64,000 nucleotides of DNA from an uncultured Pseudokineococcus sp. GTDB lineage: Bacteria; Actinomycetota; Actinomycetes; Actinomycetales; Quadrisphaeraceae. Location of the stretch: the NCBI RefSeq assembly GCF_947495735.1, contig NZ_CANMAA010000004.1:1-64000 (forward strand), read 5' to 3'. The notes beneath the pieces are model-generated. The model did not search any database. It worked only from the letters and a program-made list of their open reading frames with translations, and was not told where the DNA came from. The position numbers and the translations under genes are program-made. This document shows positions 47,649 through 59,032 of the stretch, one piece after another (the first letter of the stretch is position 1; every line of letters starts with the position of its first letter).

Positions 47649-49222
47649 CCGCACCGACCACGGGTGCCCGGGGGGCGGGGCGGAGCCTCGGCCCCCGGGG
47701 GGAGGCCAACCCCCTGCGCGACCCGCGCGACAAGCGGCTCTCGCGCATCGCCGGGCCCTCGTGCCTGGTGATGTTCGGGGTGACCGGCGACCTCGCCCGC
47801 AAGAAGCTGCTGCCGGCGGTCTACGACCTGGCCAACCGCGGCCTGCTGCCGCCGGGCTTCTCCCTCGTCGGCTTCGCGCGCCGCGACTGGCGCGACGAGG
47901 ACTTCGGCAAGGTCGTGCACGACGCCGTCCGCGAGCACGCCCGCACCCCGTTCCGCGAGGAGGTGTGGCGCCAGCTGGCCGAGGGCCTGCGCTTCATCCC
48001 CGGCGAGTTCGGCGACGACGAGGCGTTCGACGCCCTCGCCCGCACGGTGCACGACCTCGACGAGGCGCGCGGCACCGGCGGCAACGTGGCGTTCTACCTC
48101 TCGGTCCCGCCGTCGAGCTTCCCCGTGGTCTGCGAGCAGCTCGACCGCTCGGGGCTCGCGCGGGCCCAGGACGGCTCGTGGCGGCGCGTCGTCATCGAGA
48201 AGCCCTTCGGGCACGACCTGGCCTCGGCGCAGGAGCTCAACGCCGTGGTCGAGCGGGTCTTCCCGTCGGACTCGGTGTTCCGGATCGACCACTACCTCGG
48301 CAAGGAGACGGTGCAGAACCTCCTGGCGCTGCGCTTCGCCAACGAGCTGTTCGAGCCGATCTGGAACGCCCAGCACGTCGACCACGTGCAGATCACCATG
48401 GCCGAGGACATCGGCATCGGCGGCCGGGCCGGCTACTACGACGGCATCGGCGCGGCGCGCGACGTCATCCAGAACCACCTGCTCCAGCTCCTGGCGCTGA
48501 CGGCGATGGAGGAGCCCGTCTCCTTCGGGGCCTCCGACCTGCGCGCCGAGAAGGAGAAGGTCCTCTCGGCGGTGCGCCACCCCGCGGCCGGGCTCGACAG
48601 CTCCACGGCCCGCGGGCGCTACGCCGCCGGCTGGCAGGGCGGCACGCCGGTGCGGGGGTACGAGGAGGAGGACGGCATCTCCGCGGACTCCACGACGGAG
48701 ACCTTCGCCGCCGTCAAGGTCGAGATCGACACCCGGCGCTGGGCCGGCGTGCCGTTCTACCTGCGCGCCGGCAAGCGGCTCGGGCGCCGGGTCACCGAGA
48801 TCGCCGTCGTCTTCCGGCGCGCGCCGCACCTGCCCTTCGAGCAGACCGCGACGGAGGAGCTGGGCAAGAACGCCCTCGTCGTCCGGGTCCAGCCCGACGA
48901 GGGCGTGACGCTGCGCTTCGGCTCCAAGGTGCCGGGCACGGCGATGGAGGTCCGCGACGTCACGATGGACTTCGGCTACGGGCACGCCTTCACGGAGTCG
49001 AGCCCGGAGGCCTACGAGCGCCTGATCCTCGACGTGCTCCTGGGCGACCCGCCGCTGTTCCCGCGCCACGAGGAGGTCGACCTGTCCTGGCGGATCCTGG
49101 ACCCGGTCATCGAGCACTGGGCCGCCCAGGGCCAGCCCGAGAGCTACCCGTCGGGGAGCTGGGGCCCCGAGAGCGCCTTCGCCATGATGGCGCGCGACGG
49201 CCGTGAGTGGAGGCGCCCGTGA
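47645..49222 (+). CDS. zwf: Glucose-6-phosphate 1-dehydrogenase
   Basis: 525 aa NADP-linked enzyme starting the oxidative pentose-phosphate pathway. It has the dinucleotide site GVTGDLARKKLLPAVY near residue 40, EKPFGHDL near 185, and the catalytic RIDHYLGKE near 212-220. The first 30 residues are an Arg/Gly-rich leader. The ATG overlaps the pgi stop, and its stop overlaps the opcA start. OpcA, next in the operon, is the known actinobacterial assembly or activating partner. Confidence 0.98.
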   Translation: MTAPTTGARGAGRSLGPRGEANPLRDPRDKRLSRIAGPSCLVMFGVTGDLARKKLLPAVYDLANRGLLPPGFSLVGFARRDWRDEDFGKVVHDAVREHARTPFREEVWRQLAEGLRFIPGEFGDDEAFDALARTVHDLDEARGTGGNVAFYLSVPPSSFPVVCEQLDRSGLARAQDGSWRRVVIEKPFGHDLASAQELNAVVERVFPSDSVFRIDHYLGKETVQNLLALRFANELFEPIWNAQHVDHVQITMAEDIGIGGRAGYYDGIGAARDVIQNHLLQLLALTAMEEPVSFGASDLRAEKEKVLSAVRHPAAGLDSSTARGRYAAGWQGGTPVRGYEEEDGISADSTTETFAAVKVEIDTRRWAGVPFYLRAGKRLGRRVTEIAVVFRRAPHLPFEQTATEELGKNALVVRVQPDEGVTLRFGSKVPGTAMEVRDVTMDFGYGHAFTESSPEAYERLILDVLLGDPPLFPRHEEVDLSWRILDPVIEHWAAQGQPESYPSGSWGPESAFAMMARDGREWRRP

Positions 49223-50472
49223 TCATCGACCTGCCCTCGACGTCGACGAGCGCCATCAACCGCCGCCTCGTCGACCTGCGCGAGACCGGCGGCGCCGTGG
49301 CGCTCGGCCGGGTGCTGTCGCTCGTCATCTGCACCGGTGACGAGGAGGCCGAGGAGGCCATCGCCGCCGCCAACGACGCCAGCCGCGAGCACCCGTGCCG
49401 CGTGCTCGTCGTCGCCCGCGGCAGCCGCCGCGGCGCCAGCCGGCTCGACGGCCAGATCCGCGTCGGCGGGGACGCCGGCGCGAGCGAGGTCGTCGTCGCC
49501 CGTCTGTACGGGGAGCTCGCGCGCCACGGCGACGCCGTCGTCGTGCCGCTGCTCCTCCCCGACGCCCCGGTCGTCGCCTGGTGGCCCGGCGAGCCCCCGG
49601 CCGTGCCGTCGCAGGACCCGATCGGGTCCATGGCGCAGCGGCGGATCACCGACTCCGGCGCGGCCCGGCGCCCGCTCAAGGCCCTCCAGGCGCTGGCGGC
49701 GGGGCACTCCCCCGGCGACACCGACCTGGCCTGGAGCCGGGTGACCCTGTGGCGCGGCCTGCTCGCGGCCGCGCTCGACCAGGCGCCGTACGACGCGGTG
49801 GACTCCGCCGTCGTCACCGGCGCCGAGGACTCCCCCAGCGCCGACCTGCTCGCCGCGTGGCTGGGGCTCGCCCTGGGCTGCCCGGTGACCCGGGTGCGCA
49901 GCGCCGGCGGCACCGGGGTGGTCGGGGTGCGTCTCGAGCGGCGCAGCGGGGCCGTGGAGCTCGTGCGCCCCGAGGGCGACACGGCGCTGCTCACCGCGCC
50001 GGGCCAGCCGGAGCGCAAGGTCGCCCTGCCGCACCGCAGCGTGCGCGACTGCCTCTCCGAGGAGCTGCGCCGCCTGGACCCCGACGAGGTCTACGGCGAC
50101 GTGCTCACCGAGGGGATGCGCCGCCTGGGACGCGCGCGCCGGCTCACCGAGGGCGCCGCCGCCGAGCGCGGCGCCGCCACGTCCCGCGGGGAGGCGCAGC
50201 AGCGCCTCGCCGGGCACCGGGCGTCCGAGCGCGAGACGGCCGACGCCGTCCGCGGCGCCGACCCGCAGGGGGCGCCCCCCGCGGAGGAGCCCACGGACGA
50301 CTCCGAGGTCGTGACGCAGGCGCCGGTGCCGCCCGCACCGGAGGGCTCCACCGACGGCGCCCGCGCCGTCGAGGGCTCCGGCGGCGGGGCGGTGCCCGAC
50401 GACGGCGGCGCCTCGGCCGCGGACGTGCCCGACGTCCTGGGCGTCGACGGCGGTCGCGGGGGCTCCGCGTGA
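49219..50472 (+). CDS. opcA: Glucose-6-phosphate dehydrogenase assembly protein OpcA
   Basis: 417 aa. The conserved part spans about residues 1-310: VIIDLPSTSTSAINRRLVDLRE at the start, LSLVICTGDEEAEEAI, VVAWWPGEPPAVPSQDPIGSMAQRRITDS near 120-145, and the C-terminal CLSEELRRLDPDEVYGDVL. The last 105 residues are a low-complexity Ala/Gly/Glu tail. OpcA is needed for full Zwf activity in actinobacteria and cyanobacteria. GTG 49219 is chosen because it gives the family N-terminus and a GTGA overlap with zwf. Confidence 0.96.
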   Translation: MIIDLPSTSTSAINRRLVDLRETGGAVALGRVLSLVICTGDEEAEEAIAAANDASREHPCRVLVVARGSRRGASRLDGQIRVGGDAGASEVVVARLYGELARHGDAVVVPLLLPDAPVVAWWPGEPPAVPSQDPIGSMAQRRITDSGAARRPLKALQALAAGHSPGDTDLAWSRVTLWRGLLAAALDQAPYDAVDSAVVTGAEDSPSADLLAAWLGLALGCPVTRVRSAGGTGVVGVRLERRSGAVELVRPEGDTALLTAPGQPERKVALPHRSVRDCLSEELRRLDPDEVYGDVLTEGMRRLGRARRLTEGAAAERGAATSRGEAQQRLAGHRASERETADAVRGADPQGAPPAEEPTDDSEVVTQAPVPPAPEGSTDGARAVEGSGGGAVPDDGGASAADVPDVLGVDGGRGGSA

Positions 50473-51320
50473 GCGCCGGGGAGGCCGCGGGGCAGCCGGA
50501 GGTCGCCGTCCTCGAGGACGCCGACGCCCTGGCGCAGCACGTCGCCGACCGCCTGCTGGCGTCGGTGGCCGCGGCGCTCGACGCGCGCCCCGCGCCTGCG
50601 CCGGTCCACGTCGTCCTCACCGGCGGACGCATCGGCGGCCGTGCCCTGGAGGCGGTGGCGGACGCGGTCGGCGCTGCCGACGACGACGCCGCGGCCGCCC
50701 GCGGCGCCGCCGGCGAGGGACCGGCGGCGCTGGACTGGACGCGCGTGCACCTGTGGTTCGGCGACGAGCGCTTCGTCGAGGCCACGAGCGACGAGCGCAA
50801 CGACGTGCAGGCGCGCTCGGCGCTGCGACGGGCCCCGGCGCTGCACGCCGTGCACTGGCACCCCATGCCGGCCGCCGGTGCCGGCGGCAGCAGCGAGGCG
50901 GTGGACGCCGCAGCGCGCTACGCGGCGGACCTCGCCGAGCACGCGGACGACCTCGGTCCGCAGGGCGTCTCGGTGCCCGGCGTGCCCGTCTTCGACGTCC
51001 TGCTGCTCGGGGTGGGGCCCGACGGGCACGTGGCCTCGCTGTTCCCCGGCCGCCCGTCCCTGGACCAGCGCGGTGCCACCGTCCTGGTGGAGGAGGAGGC
51101 TCCCAAGCCCCCGCCCCTGCGGCTCAGCCTGGGCCTGGACGCCGTGCGCGCGGCGGACGAGGTCTGGCTCGTCGTCTCCGGCGAGGACAAGGCCGAGGCG
51201 GTCGCGCGCGGGCTCGACCCCGAGGAGGACCCGCACCGGACGCCGGCCGCGGCCGCCCGCGGGCGCAGCGCCACGCGCTGGCTCGTGGACCGCGCCGCGG
51301 CCTCGCAGCTGCGGGGCTGA
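50469..51320 (+). CDS. pgl: 6-phosphogluconolactonase
   Basis: 283 aa, NagB/DevB fold, hydrolysing 6-phosphogluconolactone made by Zwf. Motifs: VVLTGGRIGGRALEAV near residue 40, LWFGDERFVEATSDERN near 95-112, and LLGVGPDGHVASLFPG near 178-194. It contains Ala-rich expansions (about 70-85 and 130-140). The GTG overlaps the opcA stop, so tal, pgi, zwf, opcA and pgl form an unbroken coupled set. A strong terminator follows. Confidence 0.96.
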   Translation: MSAGEAAGQPEVAVLEDADALAQHVADRLLASVAAALDARPAPAPVHVVLTGGRIGGRALEAVADAVGAADDDAAAARGAAGEGPAALDWTRVHLWFGDERFVEATSDERNDVQARSALRRAPALHAVHWHPMPAAGAGGSSEAVDAAARYAADLAEHADDLGPQGVSVPGVPVFDVLLLGVGPDGHVASLFPGRPSLDQRGATVLVEEEAPKPPPLRLSLGLDAVRAADEVWLVVSGEDKAEAVARGLDPEEDPHRTPAAAARGRSATRWLVDRAAASQLRG

Positions 51321-51350
51321 CCGGCCGCACCCGCCGGTCCGCGAGACGCG

Positions 51351-51384
51351 AGAAGGCCCGCTCCCCTCGGGGAGCGGGCCTTCT
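51351..51384. terminator. Terminator between pgl and rbpA
   Basis: AGAAGGCCCGCTCCCC pairs perfectly over 16 bp with its complement, with T-rich TTCT on the plus-strand side. It is placed between the convergent stops at 51320 and 51444, so it can serve both. Confidence 0.9.
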
Positions 51385-51443
51385 GCGTCGGCCTAGGACG
51401 AGCGGTCGGTCAGCACGTCCGGTCGACGATCACGTCAGGTCGA

Positions 51444-51794
51444 TCAGGGCACGAGCCGCCGGGCCCGCAGCGACTCGAGCGCCTCCTCGAGGATGGCCGC
51501 GCCGTCGGCGTCGTTGCGCCGCTCCTTCACGTAGGCCAGGTGCGTCTTGTAGGGCTCGTTGCGCATCGGCTGCGGGGGGTTCGCGCGGTCCTGGCCGGCG
51601 GGGAAGCCGCAGCGCGGGCAGTCCCACGTCTCCGGGACCGGCGCACCGGAGTCCTGGGCGAAGCTCGGGCGCGTCTCGTGCTCGTTGGCGCACCAGTACG
51701 AGATGACGACGCGGGGGGCGCTGTCACCCCGCTCGGCCTCGCCCATCGGTCCGGCACCGACCCGGCTGCCCCGGATCGCGTTCCCTCCTGCCAC
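51444..51794 (-). CDS. rbpA: RNA polymerase-binding protein RbpA
   Basis: 116 aa transcription factor that binds the group 1/2 sigma factor and stabilises the open complex; found only in actinobacteria. It shows the family N-terminus M-A-G-G-N-A-I-R-G-S-R-V-G-A-G-P-M-G, the zinc-binding Cys set in YWCANEHET and WDCPRCGFPAG, and the basic/sigma-interaction end PYKTHLAYVKERR. The ribosome binding site AAGGAGGAGG is among the best in the window. A small hairpin lies between it and secG. Confidence 0.98.
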   Translation of the reverse strand: MAGGNAIRGSRVGAGPMGEAERGDSAPRVVISYWCANEHETRPSFAQDSGAPVPETWDCPRCGFPAGQDRANPPQPMRNEPYKTHLAYVKERRNDADGAAILEEALESLRARRLVP

Positions 51795-51851
51795 CTGGCC
51801 CTCCTCCTTCGCTGCGCCGCTGCGGGCGCGCTCGTCCACTGGTCCGTGCGA

Positions 51852-51869
51852 GCCGGCCAGGAGGCCGGC
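51852..51869 (-). terminator. Hairpin between secG and rbpA
   Basis: GCCGGCC-AGGA-GGCCGGC, 7 bp perfect, followed toward secG by a second imperfect stem (CTCCCCGGC/GCCGGGAG). Confidence 0.5.
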
Positions 51870-51898
51870 GGTGCTCCCCGGCCGCGCCGGGAGGCGGG

Positions 51899-52153
51899 TC
51901 AGGTGCTGGGGTCGAAGCGCTCCACGAGGCCCAGCAGGATCACCACGGCGGCCCACAGGAGGGCCATGCCGATGGTCAGGCGGTTGAGGTTGCGCTCGGC
52001 GACGCCGGAGCTGCCGACGCTCGCGGACATCCCGCCGCCGAACATGTCCGACAGGCCCCCGCCCTTGCCCTTGTGCAGCAGCACCAGGAGGACTTGGAAG
52101 AGACCGGTGATGCCGAGGAGGACCAGCAGCACGACCCTCAGGACGTCGATCAC
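51899..52153 (-). CDS. secG: Preprotein translocase subunit SecG
   Basis: 84 aa inner-membrane protein of the SecYEG channel. Two transmembrane helices (about 3-22 and 54-76) flank a Gly/Lys loop HKGKGGGLSDMFGGGMSAS typical of SecG. GAGGAG stands 7 bases before the GTG. It lies downstream of tpiA, the usual actinobacterial order, but a terminator and its own likely promoter separate them. Confidence 0.95.
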   Translation of the reverse strand: MIDVLRVVLLVLLGITGLFQVLLVLLHKGKGGGLSDMFGGGMSASVGSSGVAERNLNRLTIGMALLWAAVVILLGLVERFDPST

Positions 52154-52267
52154 GGCGGTTCTCCTCGCAGGTGGTGCCCGGCGCGCGGCGGCGGCGGTCT
52201 GTGGTCGGCGTACCAGCGGTGCGGCGGGTCTCGGCGCCTCGGGGCGCGGGCACCCGCGGAAGGGCCC

Positions 52268-52273
52268 AGGGTA
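52268..52273 (-). promoter_or_regulatory. Possible -10 of secG
   Basis: Minus-strand TACCCT; the leader would be about 108 bases. Confidence 0.4.
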
Positions 52274-52360
52274 CGGGACTCCCGGTGCCTCCCGGGCCCG
52301 CGACGGGCGGTCGCGGCGGCCAGACCCCGGACGGCGTCCGCGGGCCGCGTCCGCGCGGGT

Positions 52361-52409
52361 CCCCCGGACGTCCCACTCCCCCGGACGTCCCACTCCCCCG
52401 GACGTCGGA
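52361..52409. repeat. 17-bp tandem repeat, nearly three units
   Basis: Units CCCCCGGACGTCCCACT start at 52361, 52378 and 52395, the third diverging after CCCCCGGACGTC. They lie next to the tpiA terminator. Confidence 0.9.
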
Positions 52410-52410
52410 C

Positions 52411-52446
52411 GGGGGCGTGGCGCAGCACGCGCTGCGCCACGCCCCC
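52411..52446 (-). terminator. Terminator of the gap-pgk-tpiA operon
   Basis: A perfect 16-bp stem (GGGGGCGTGGCGCAGC and its complement) with loop ACGC, 11 bases after the tpiA stop. Confidence 0.9.
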
Positions 52447-52457
52447 GCGAGGACGGC

Positions 52458-53258
52458 TCAGCGGCCGCCGTGGTGGTGCTGGTAGCGCACGATCGCGGCG
52501 AAGTCGCCGGGGTCGAGGCTCGCGCCGCCCACCAGGGCGCCGTCGACGTCGGCCTCGGCCATGACGGCCGCGACGTTGCTCGGCTTCACCGAGCCGCCGT
52601 ACAGGACCCGCACGCCGTCGGCGGCGGCGTCGCCGTGCACCTCCCGGAGGCGGGCGCGGATCGCCCCGCACACCTCCTGGGCGTCGGCGGGGGTCGCCAC
52701 CTCGCCGGTGCCGATGGCCCACACGGGCTCGTAGGCGACCACGAGGCCGGCCACGGCCGCGGCGTCCAGCCCGGCCAGCGAGCCGTCCACCTGGGCCAGG
52801 ACGTGCTCGACCTGGCGACCGGCCTGCCGGACGTCGAGCCCCTCGCCGACGCAGACGACCGGCGTGATGCCGTGCCGCAGGGCGGCTGCCGCCTTGGCGG
52901 CGACCACCTCGTCGGTCTCGCCGTGGCCCTCGCGCCGCTCGCTGTGGCCCACCGCGACGTAGGTGCAGCCGAGGCGCGCCAGCATGGCGCCGGACACGTC
53001 GCCGGTCCGGGCGCCGCTGTCGTGCGGCGAGAGGTCCTGGGCGCCGTAGCGCAGGTCCAGCCGGTCGCCGTCCACGAGCGTCTGCACCGTGCGCAGATCC
53101 GTGAACGGCGGGAGGACGACGACCTCGACGGAGGCCGGGTCGTGCTTGGCGTCCTGCAGGGTCCACGCGAGCTTCTGCAGCGTGGACGCCGCCTGGAGGT
53201 GGTCCAGGTTCATCTTCCAGTTGCCCGCCATGAGCGGGGTCCGTGCCGTGCTCGCCAT
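52458..53258 (-). CDS. tpiA: Triose-phosphate isomerase
   Basis: 266 aa TIM barrel. Catalytic residues: Lys in GNWKMN near residue 15, His in VGHSERREG near 100, and Glu in [11 protein letters not shown] near 172; the phosphate loop YGGSVKPSN is near 222. GGAGGG stands 8 bases before the ATG and overlaps the end of pgk, whose stop is 4 bases upstream. Last gene of the glycolytic operon. Confidence 0.98.
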   Translation of the reverse strand: MASTARTPLMAGNWKMNLDHLQAASTLQKLAWTLQDAKHDPASVEVVVLPPFTDLRTVQTLVDGDRLDLRYGAQDLSPHDSGARTGDVSGAMLARLGCTYVAVGHSERREGHGETDEVVAAKAAAALRHGITPVVCVGEGLDVRQAGRQVEHVLAQVDGSLAGLDAAAVAGLVVAYEPVWAIGTGEVATPADAQEVCGAIRARLREVHGDAAADGVRVLYGGSVKPSNVAAVMAEADVDGALVGGASLDPGDFAAIVRYQHHHGGR

Positions 53259-53262
53259 CGCC

Positions 53263-55624
<2,362 letters not shown>

Positions 55625-55646
55625 TCCGAGACGGGGGTCGTGGGAG

Positions 55647-56627
55647 TCAGGCCTCGAGCATGTCGGGCGTGAGGCTGGCCTCGGTGCCCGGGACGCCCAG
55701 CTCGGTGGCGCGGCGGTCGGCCATCGCGAGCAGGCGGCGGATGCGGCCCGCGACCGCGTCCTTGGTCATGACGGGGTCGGCCATGGCCCCGAGCTCCTCG
55801 AGCGAGGCCTGGCGGTGCTCGGTCCGCAGGCGCCCGGCCACGAGCAGGTGCTCGGGCACGTCCTCGCCGAGGATCTCCAGCGCCCGCTCGACGCGGGCGC
55901 CGGCCGCCACGGCCGCGCGGGCCGAGCGCCGCAGGTTGGCGTCGTCGAAGTTGGCGAGGCGGTTGGCCGTGGCGCGCACCTCGCGCCGCATCCGGCGCTC
56001 CTCCCACACCATGACGGCGTCGTGGGCCCCGAGCCGGGTGAGCAGGGCGCCGATGGCGTCGCCGTCGCGCAGGACGACGCGGTCGACGCCGCGCACCTCG
56101 CGCGCCTTCGCCGTGATGCCGAGGCGCCGGGCGCTGCCCACGAGCGCCAGCGCGGCCTCGGGTCCGGGGCACGTGATCTCCAGGGAGGAGCTGCGGCCCG
56201 GCTCGGTGAGCGACCCGTGCGCCAGGAAGGCCCCGCGCCAGGCCGCCTCCGCGCAGCAGGCGGCGCCGCCGACCACCTGGGGCGGCAGCCCCCGCACGGG
56301 GCGCCCGCGGCCGTCGAGCAGGCCCGTCTGCCGCGCGAGGGCCTCGCCCTCCCGGACCACGCGCACGACGTACCGGGTGCCGCGGCGCAGCCCGCCGGGC
56401 GACAGGACGACGACGTCGCAGGAGGCCCCGAAGACCTCGGTGATGTCCTTGCGCAGCCGCCGCGCGGCGGCTCCCGTGTCGAGCTCGGCCTCCACGACCA
56501 CGTGCCCGGAGACGATGTGCAGGCCTCCGGCGAAGCGCAGCATCGCCGAGGTCTCGGCCTTGCGGTCGCACGAGCGCGTGACGGGGAGGCGGCTGAGCTC
56601 GTCCTTGACCTGGGCCGTCAGTGCCAT
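55647..56627 (-). CDS. whiA: DNA-binding protein WhiA
   Basis: 326 aa regulator of cell division and sporulation genes in actinobacteria, with a LAGLIDADG-like N-terminal fold and a C-terminal helix-turn-helix. Visible: the start [34 protein letters not shown] near residue 18, [21 protein letters not shown] near 120, and [18 protein letters not shown] near 224 leading into the HTH. Length fits the family. It lies in the usual uvrC-rapZ-yvcK-whiA order. Confidence 0.97.
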   Translation of the reverse strand: MALTAQVKDELSRLPVTRSCDRKAETSAMLRFAGGLHIVSGHVVVEAELDTGAAARRLRKDITEVFGASCDVVVLSPGGLRRGTRYVVRVVREGEALARQTGLLDGRGRPVRGLPPQVVGGAACCAEAAWRGAFLAHGSLTEPGRSSSLEITCPGPEAALALVGSARRLGITAKAREVRGVDRVVLRDGDAIGALLTRLGAHDAVMVWEERRMRREVRATANRLANFDDANLRRSARAAVAAGARVERALEILGEDVPEHLLVAGRLRTEHRQASLEELGAMADPVMTKDAVAGRIRRLLAMADRRATELGVPGTEASLTPDMLEA

Positions 56628-56706
56628 GCCGCCATCCTCCCACCGCCGCGCGGTCCGCCGGCACGCGCGGCGGGCAGCCGGGAGCCGCCCGGCCGCGGCC
56701 GCCCGG

Positions 56707-57747
56707 CTAGGGCCGGCCGGTCGTCGCCGGGCCCTCGAAGGCGTCGCGGAAGGCGGCGGCCAGGCGCAGGGGGTCGTGCGCGTCGTCCCGCCGCGAGCGG
56801 GCGACGCGGCGCAGCAGCAGCTGCGCCCCCAGGTCGGCGCACAGGCGCTCGAGGGGCTCGGGGTCGCCGACGGCGCGCGGGTCCGCCACGACCGCGTCCA
56901 CGCCCAGGTCGGGGGCGTGGGCCGCCAGGGCGCGCAGGTGGTCGGCGGCGGTGAGACCCGCGGTCTCCTGCTGGGAGGAGGTGAGGTTGAGCACGACGCA
57001 GCGGCGCGCCGTCGTCGTCGTGAGCGCCGACGCCAGCTCCGGCACGCACAGGTGCGGGAGGACGCTGGTGAACCAGGAGCCGGGGCCGAGCACGACCCAG
57101 TCGGCCTCCAGGACCGCCTCGACCGCCTCCGGGCACGCCGGCGGGTCCGGGGGCTGCAGGCGGACGGAGCCGATGCGGCCCGACGCGGTGGCCAGGGCCA
57201 CCTGGCCCCGCACGACCCGCGCGGGGCCGTCGCCGTCCACGGGTCGCACGTCGCCCTCGACGTCCAGGGGCACGAGCGACATCGGCAGCACGCGGCCCCG
57301 GGCGCCGAGCAGGTGGGCCACCCAGTCGAGCCCCGCGACCTGGTCGTCCAGCAGCTCCCACAGCGCGACGATGAGCAGGTTGCCGACCGCGTGCCCCCCG
57401 AGCTCGCCCTCGCCGCCGAAGCGGTGCTGGACGACGTCGGCCCACGTCCGGCCCCAGTCGGCGTCGTCGCAGAGCGCGGCGAGGGCCATGCGCAGGTCGC
57501 CCGGCGGGAGCACCCCCAGCTCCTGCCGGAGCCTGCCGCTCGAGCCGCCGTCGTCGGCCACCGTCACCACGGCGGTGAGGCGGTCGGTCAGGTGGCGCAG
57601 GGCGGACAGCGACGCCGACAGCCCGTGCCCCCCGCCCAGGGCCACCACCGACGGCCGTGCCGCTCCTCCGGCGGCGCCCCGGGGCAGGCCCCCCGGCGTC
57701 GCGGTGGGGCCGAGGACCGGCAGCGAGCCGGTGGCCGGGGCGCTCAC
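56707..57747 (-). CDS. yvcK: YvcK/CofD-like gluconeogenesis factor
   Basis: 346 aa. It has [22 protein letters not shown] near residue 35, [18 protein letters not shown] near 68, GNLLIVAL near 130 and the [19 protein letters not shown] segment near 205, the nucleotide-sugar binding region. YvcK homologues bind UDP-GlcNAc and affect peptidoglycan synthesis and carbon metabolism. The GTG overlaps the rapZ stop (GTGA). The first 30 residues are variable. Confidence 0.94.
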   Translation of the reverse strand: MSAPATGSLPVLGPTATPGGLPRGAAGGAARPSVVALGGGHGLSASLSALRHLTDRLTAVVTVADDGGSSGRLRQELGVLPPGDLRMALAALCDDADWGRTWADVVQHRFGGEGELGGHAVGNLLIVALWELLDDQVAGLDWVAHLLGARGRVLPMSLVPLDVEGDVRPVDGDGPARVVRGQVALATASGRIGSVRLQPPDPPACPEAVEAVLEADWVVLGPGSWFTSVLPHLCVPELASALTTTTARRCVVLNLTSSQQETAGLTAADHLRALAAHAPDLGVDAVVADPRAVGDPEPLERLCADLGAQLLLRRVARSRRDDAHDPLRLAAAFRDAFEGPATTGRP

Positions 57748-58925
57748 TCGCGCCCCAGGTCGCGGTGGACCACCCGGGCGCGGACGTCGGCCCCCGAGAG
57801 GCGCTGCGCCAGCTGCTCGCTGAGGGCCACCGACCGGTGCTTGCCCCCGGTGCAGCCCACGGCGACCGTGGCGAAGCCGCGGTGCTCGCGCCGGTAGCCG
57901 GCCACGACGGGCTCCAGCGAGGCCGCGTAGCGCTCCAGCCACTCCAGCGCGCCCTCCTGGCGCAGCACGAAGTCCCGCACGAGGTCGTCGCGCCCCGTGC
58001 TCGCGCGCAGGGAGGGGTCCCAGTACGGGTTCGGCAGGAACCGCACGTCGGTGACGTGGTCGGCGTCGACGGGGATGCCGTACTTGAAGCCGAAGGACAT
58101 GACGGTGAGCCGCAGCCGGGGCCGCGCCGAGTCCCCGAACAGCTCCCCGACGCGGGCGCCCAGCTCGTGGACGTTGAGGACGCTCGTGTCCACGAGCACG
58201 TCGGCCCCGCCGCGCAGGGCGGCGACGAGCTCCCGCTCGCGGCGGATGCCGTCGAGGATCCGCCCGTCCGCCTGCAGGGGGTGGGGGCGGCGCACCGACT
58301 CGAAGCGCCGCACGAGCGCCTCGTCGGAGGCCTCGAGGAACAGCACGCGGACGACGACGCCCCGGTCGCGCAGCTCGCCGAGGGCGGACTGCACCTCGGG
58401 GAAGAACTCCTGGCCGCGGACGTCGAGGACGACCGCCACCCGGGGCAGGCCCCGGCGCGCCCGCGCGGCGAGCCCCGCCAGCGCGCCGAGCATCTGCGGC
58501 GGCAGGTTGTCGACGACGTACCAGCCGAGGTCCTCCAGCCGGTCGGCGACCGTCGACCTGCCGGCCCCGGACATGCCCGTGATGACGACCACCTCGGTGC
58601 TCCCGCCGCGCGCCCCGGGCGGCGGCCCCTCCCCCGTCTCCTCGACCGGGTCGTCCCCCGGCGCCGGGCCCGCCGCGGGCACCGGCACCTGGCCCGCGCC
58701 GGGTCCCCCTGCGGACCCGGCCGCCGGTCCCGCGTCCGCGCTGGACCGGGGCCGCTCCTGCGAGGCGAGCGACCAGCCGGGCGGGTCGCCCCCCACCACG
58801 ACGGGCACCTCGCCGGTCTCCTCGAGGTTCCCCCACGGGCCGGTGCGGTGGCCGTCCGATCCCTCCTCGCGTGCCTCGTCGGGGAGGTGCCGGGCGTCGT
58901 CGGGGGGCGGGGGCTGCGCGTCCAC
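57744..58925 (-). CDS. rapZ: RNase adapter RapZ family P-loop protein, with long N-terminal extension
   Basis: 393 aa. The family part starts near residue 110: Walker [10 protein letters not shown] at 117-125, [10 protein letters not shown] at about 137, [36 protein letters not shown], and the C-terminal [20 protein letters not shown]. RapZ binds sugar amine signals and small RNAs in E. coli; the actinobacterial role is less clear. About 108 Pro/Gly/Glu-rich residues precede it, far more than usual. The start is real by ribosome binding site: GGAGGA lies 8 bases before GTG 58925. Confidence 0.93.
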   Translation of the reverse strand: MDAQPPPPDDARHLPDEAREEGSDGHRTGPWGNLEETGEVPVVVGGDPPGWSLASQERPRSSADAGPAAGSAGGPGAGQVPVPAAGPAPGDDPVEETGEGPPPGARGGSTEVVVITGMSGAGRSTVADRLEDLGWYVVDNLPPQMLGALAGLAARARRGLPRVAVVLDVRGQEFFPEVQSALGELRDRGVVVRVLFLEASDEALVRRFESVRRPHPLQADGRILDGIRRERELVAALRGGADVLVDTSVLNVHELGARVGELFGDSARPRLRLTVMSFGFKYGIPVDADHVTDVRFLPNPYWDPSLRASTGRDDLVRDFVLRQEGALEWLERYAASLEPVVAGYRREHRGFATVAVGCTGGKHRSVALSEQLAQRLSGADVRARVVHRDLGRE

Positions 58926-59032
58926 GCGGGGATCCTCCCAGCGCCGCGCGGCGCCGTCGACGCCCGTCCCGCGCAGCGGCCGGCTCGCCCCCGCCCCTGG
59001 TGGGGCTCCCTCGTCGGGCCCTCCCGGCGCGC

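Larger units (their letters stand above)
52154..52457. other. Intergenic region secG / tpiA
   Basis: 304 bases. They hold a likely secG -10 (TACCCT at 52273-52268), a 17-bp repeat (52361-52409) and the tpiA terminator. No gene is supported. Confidence 0.7.
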
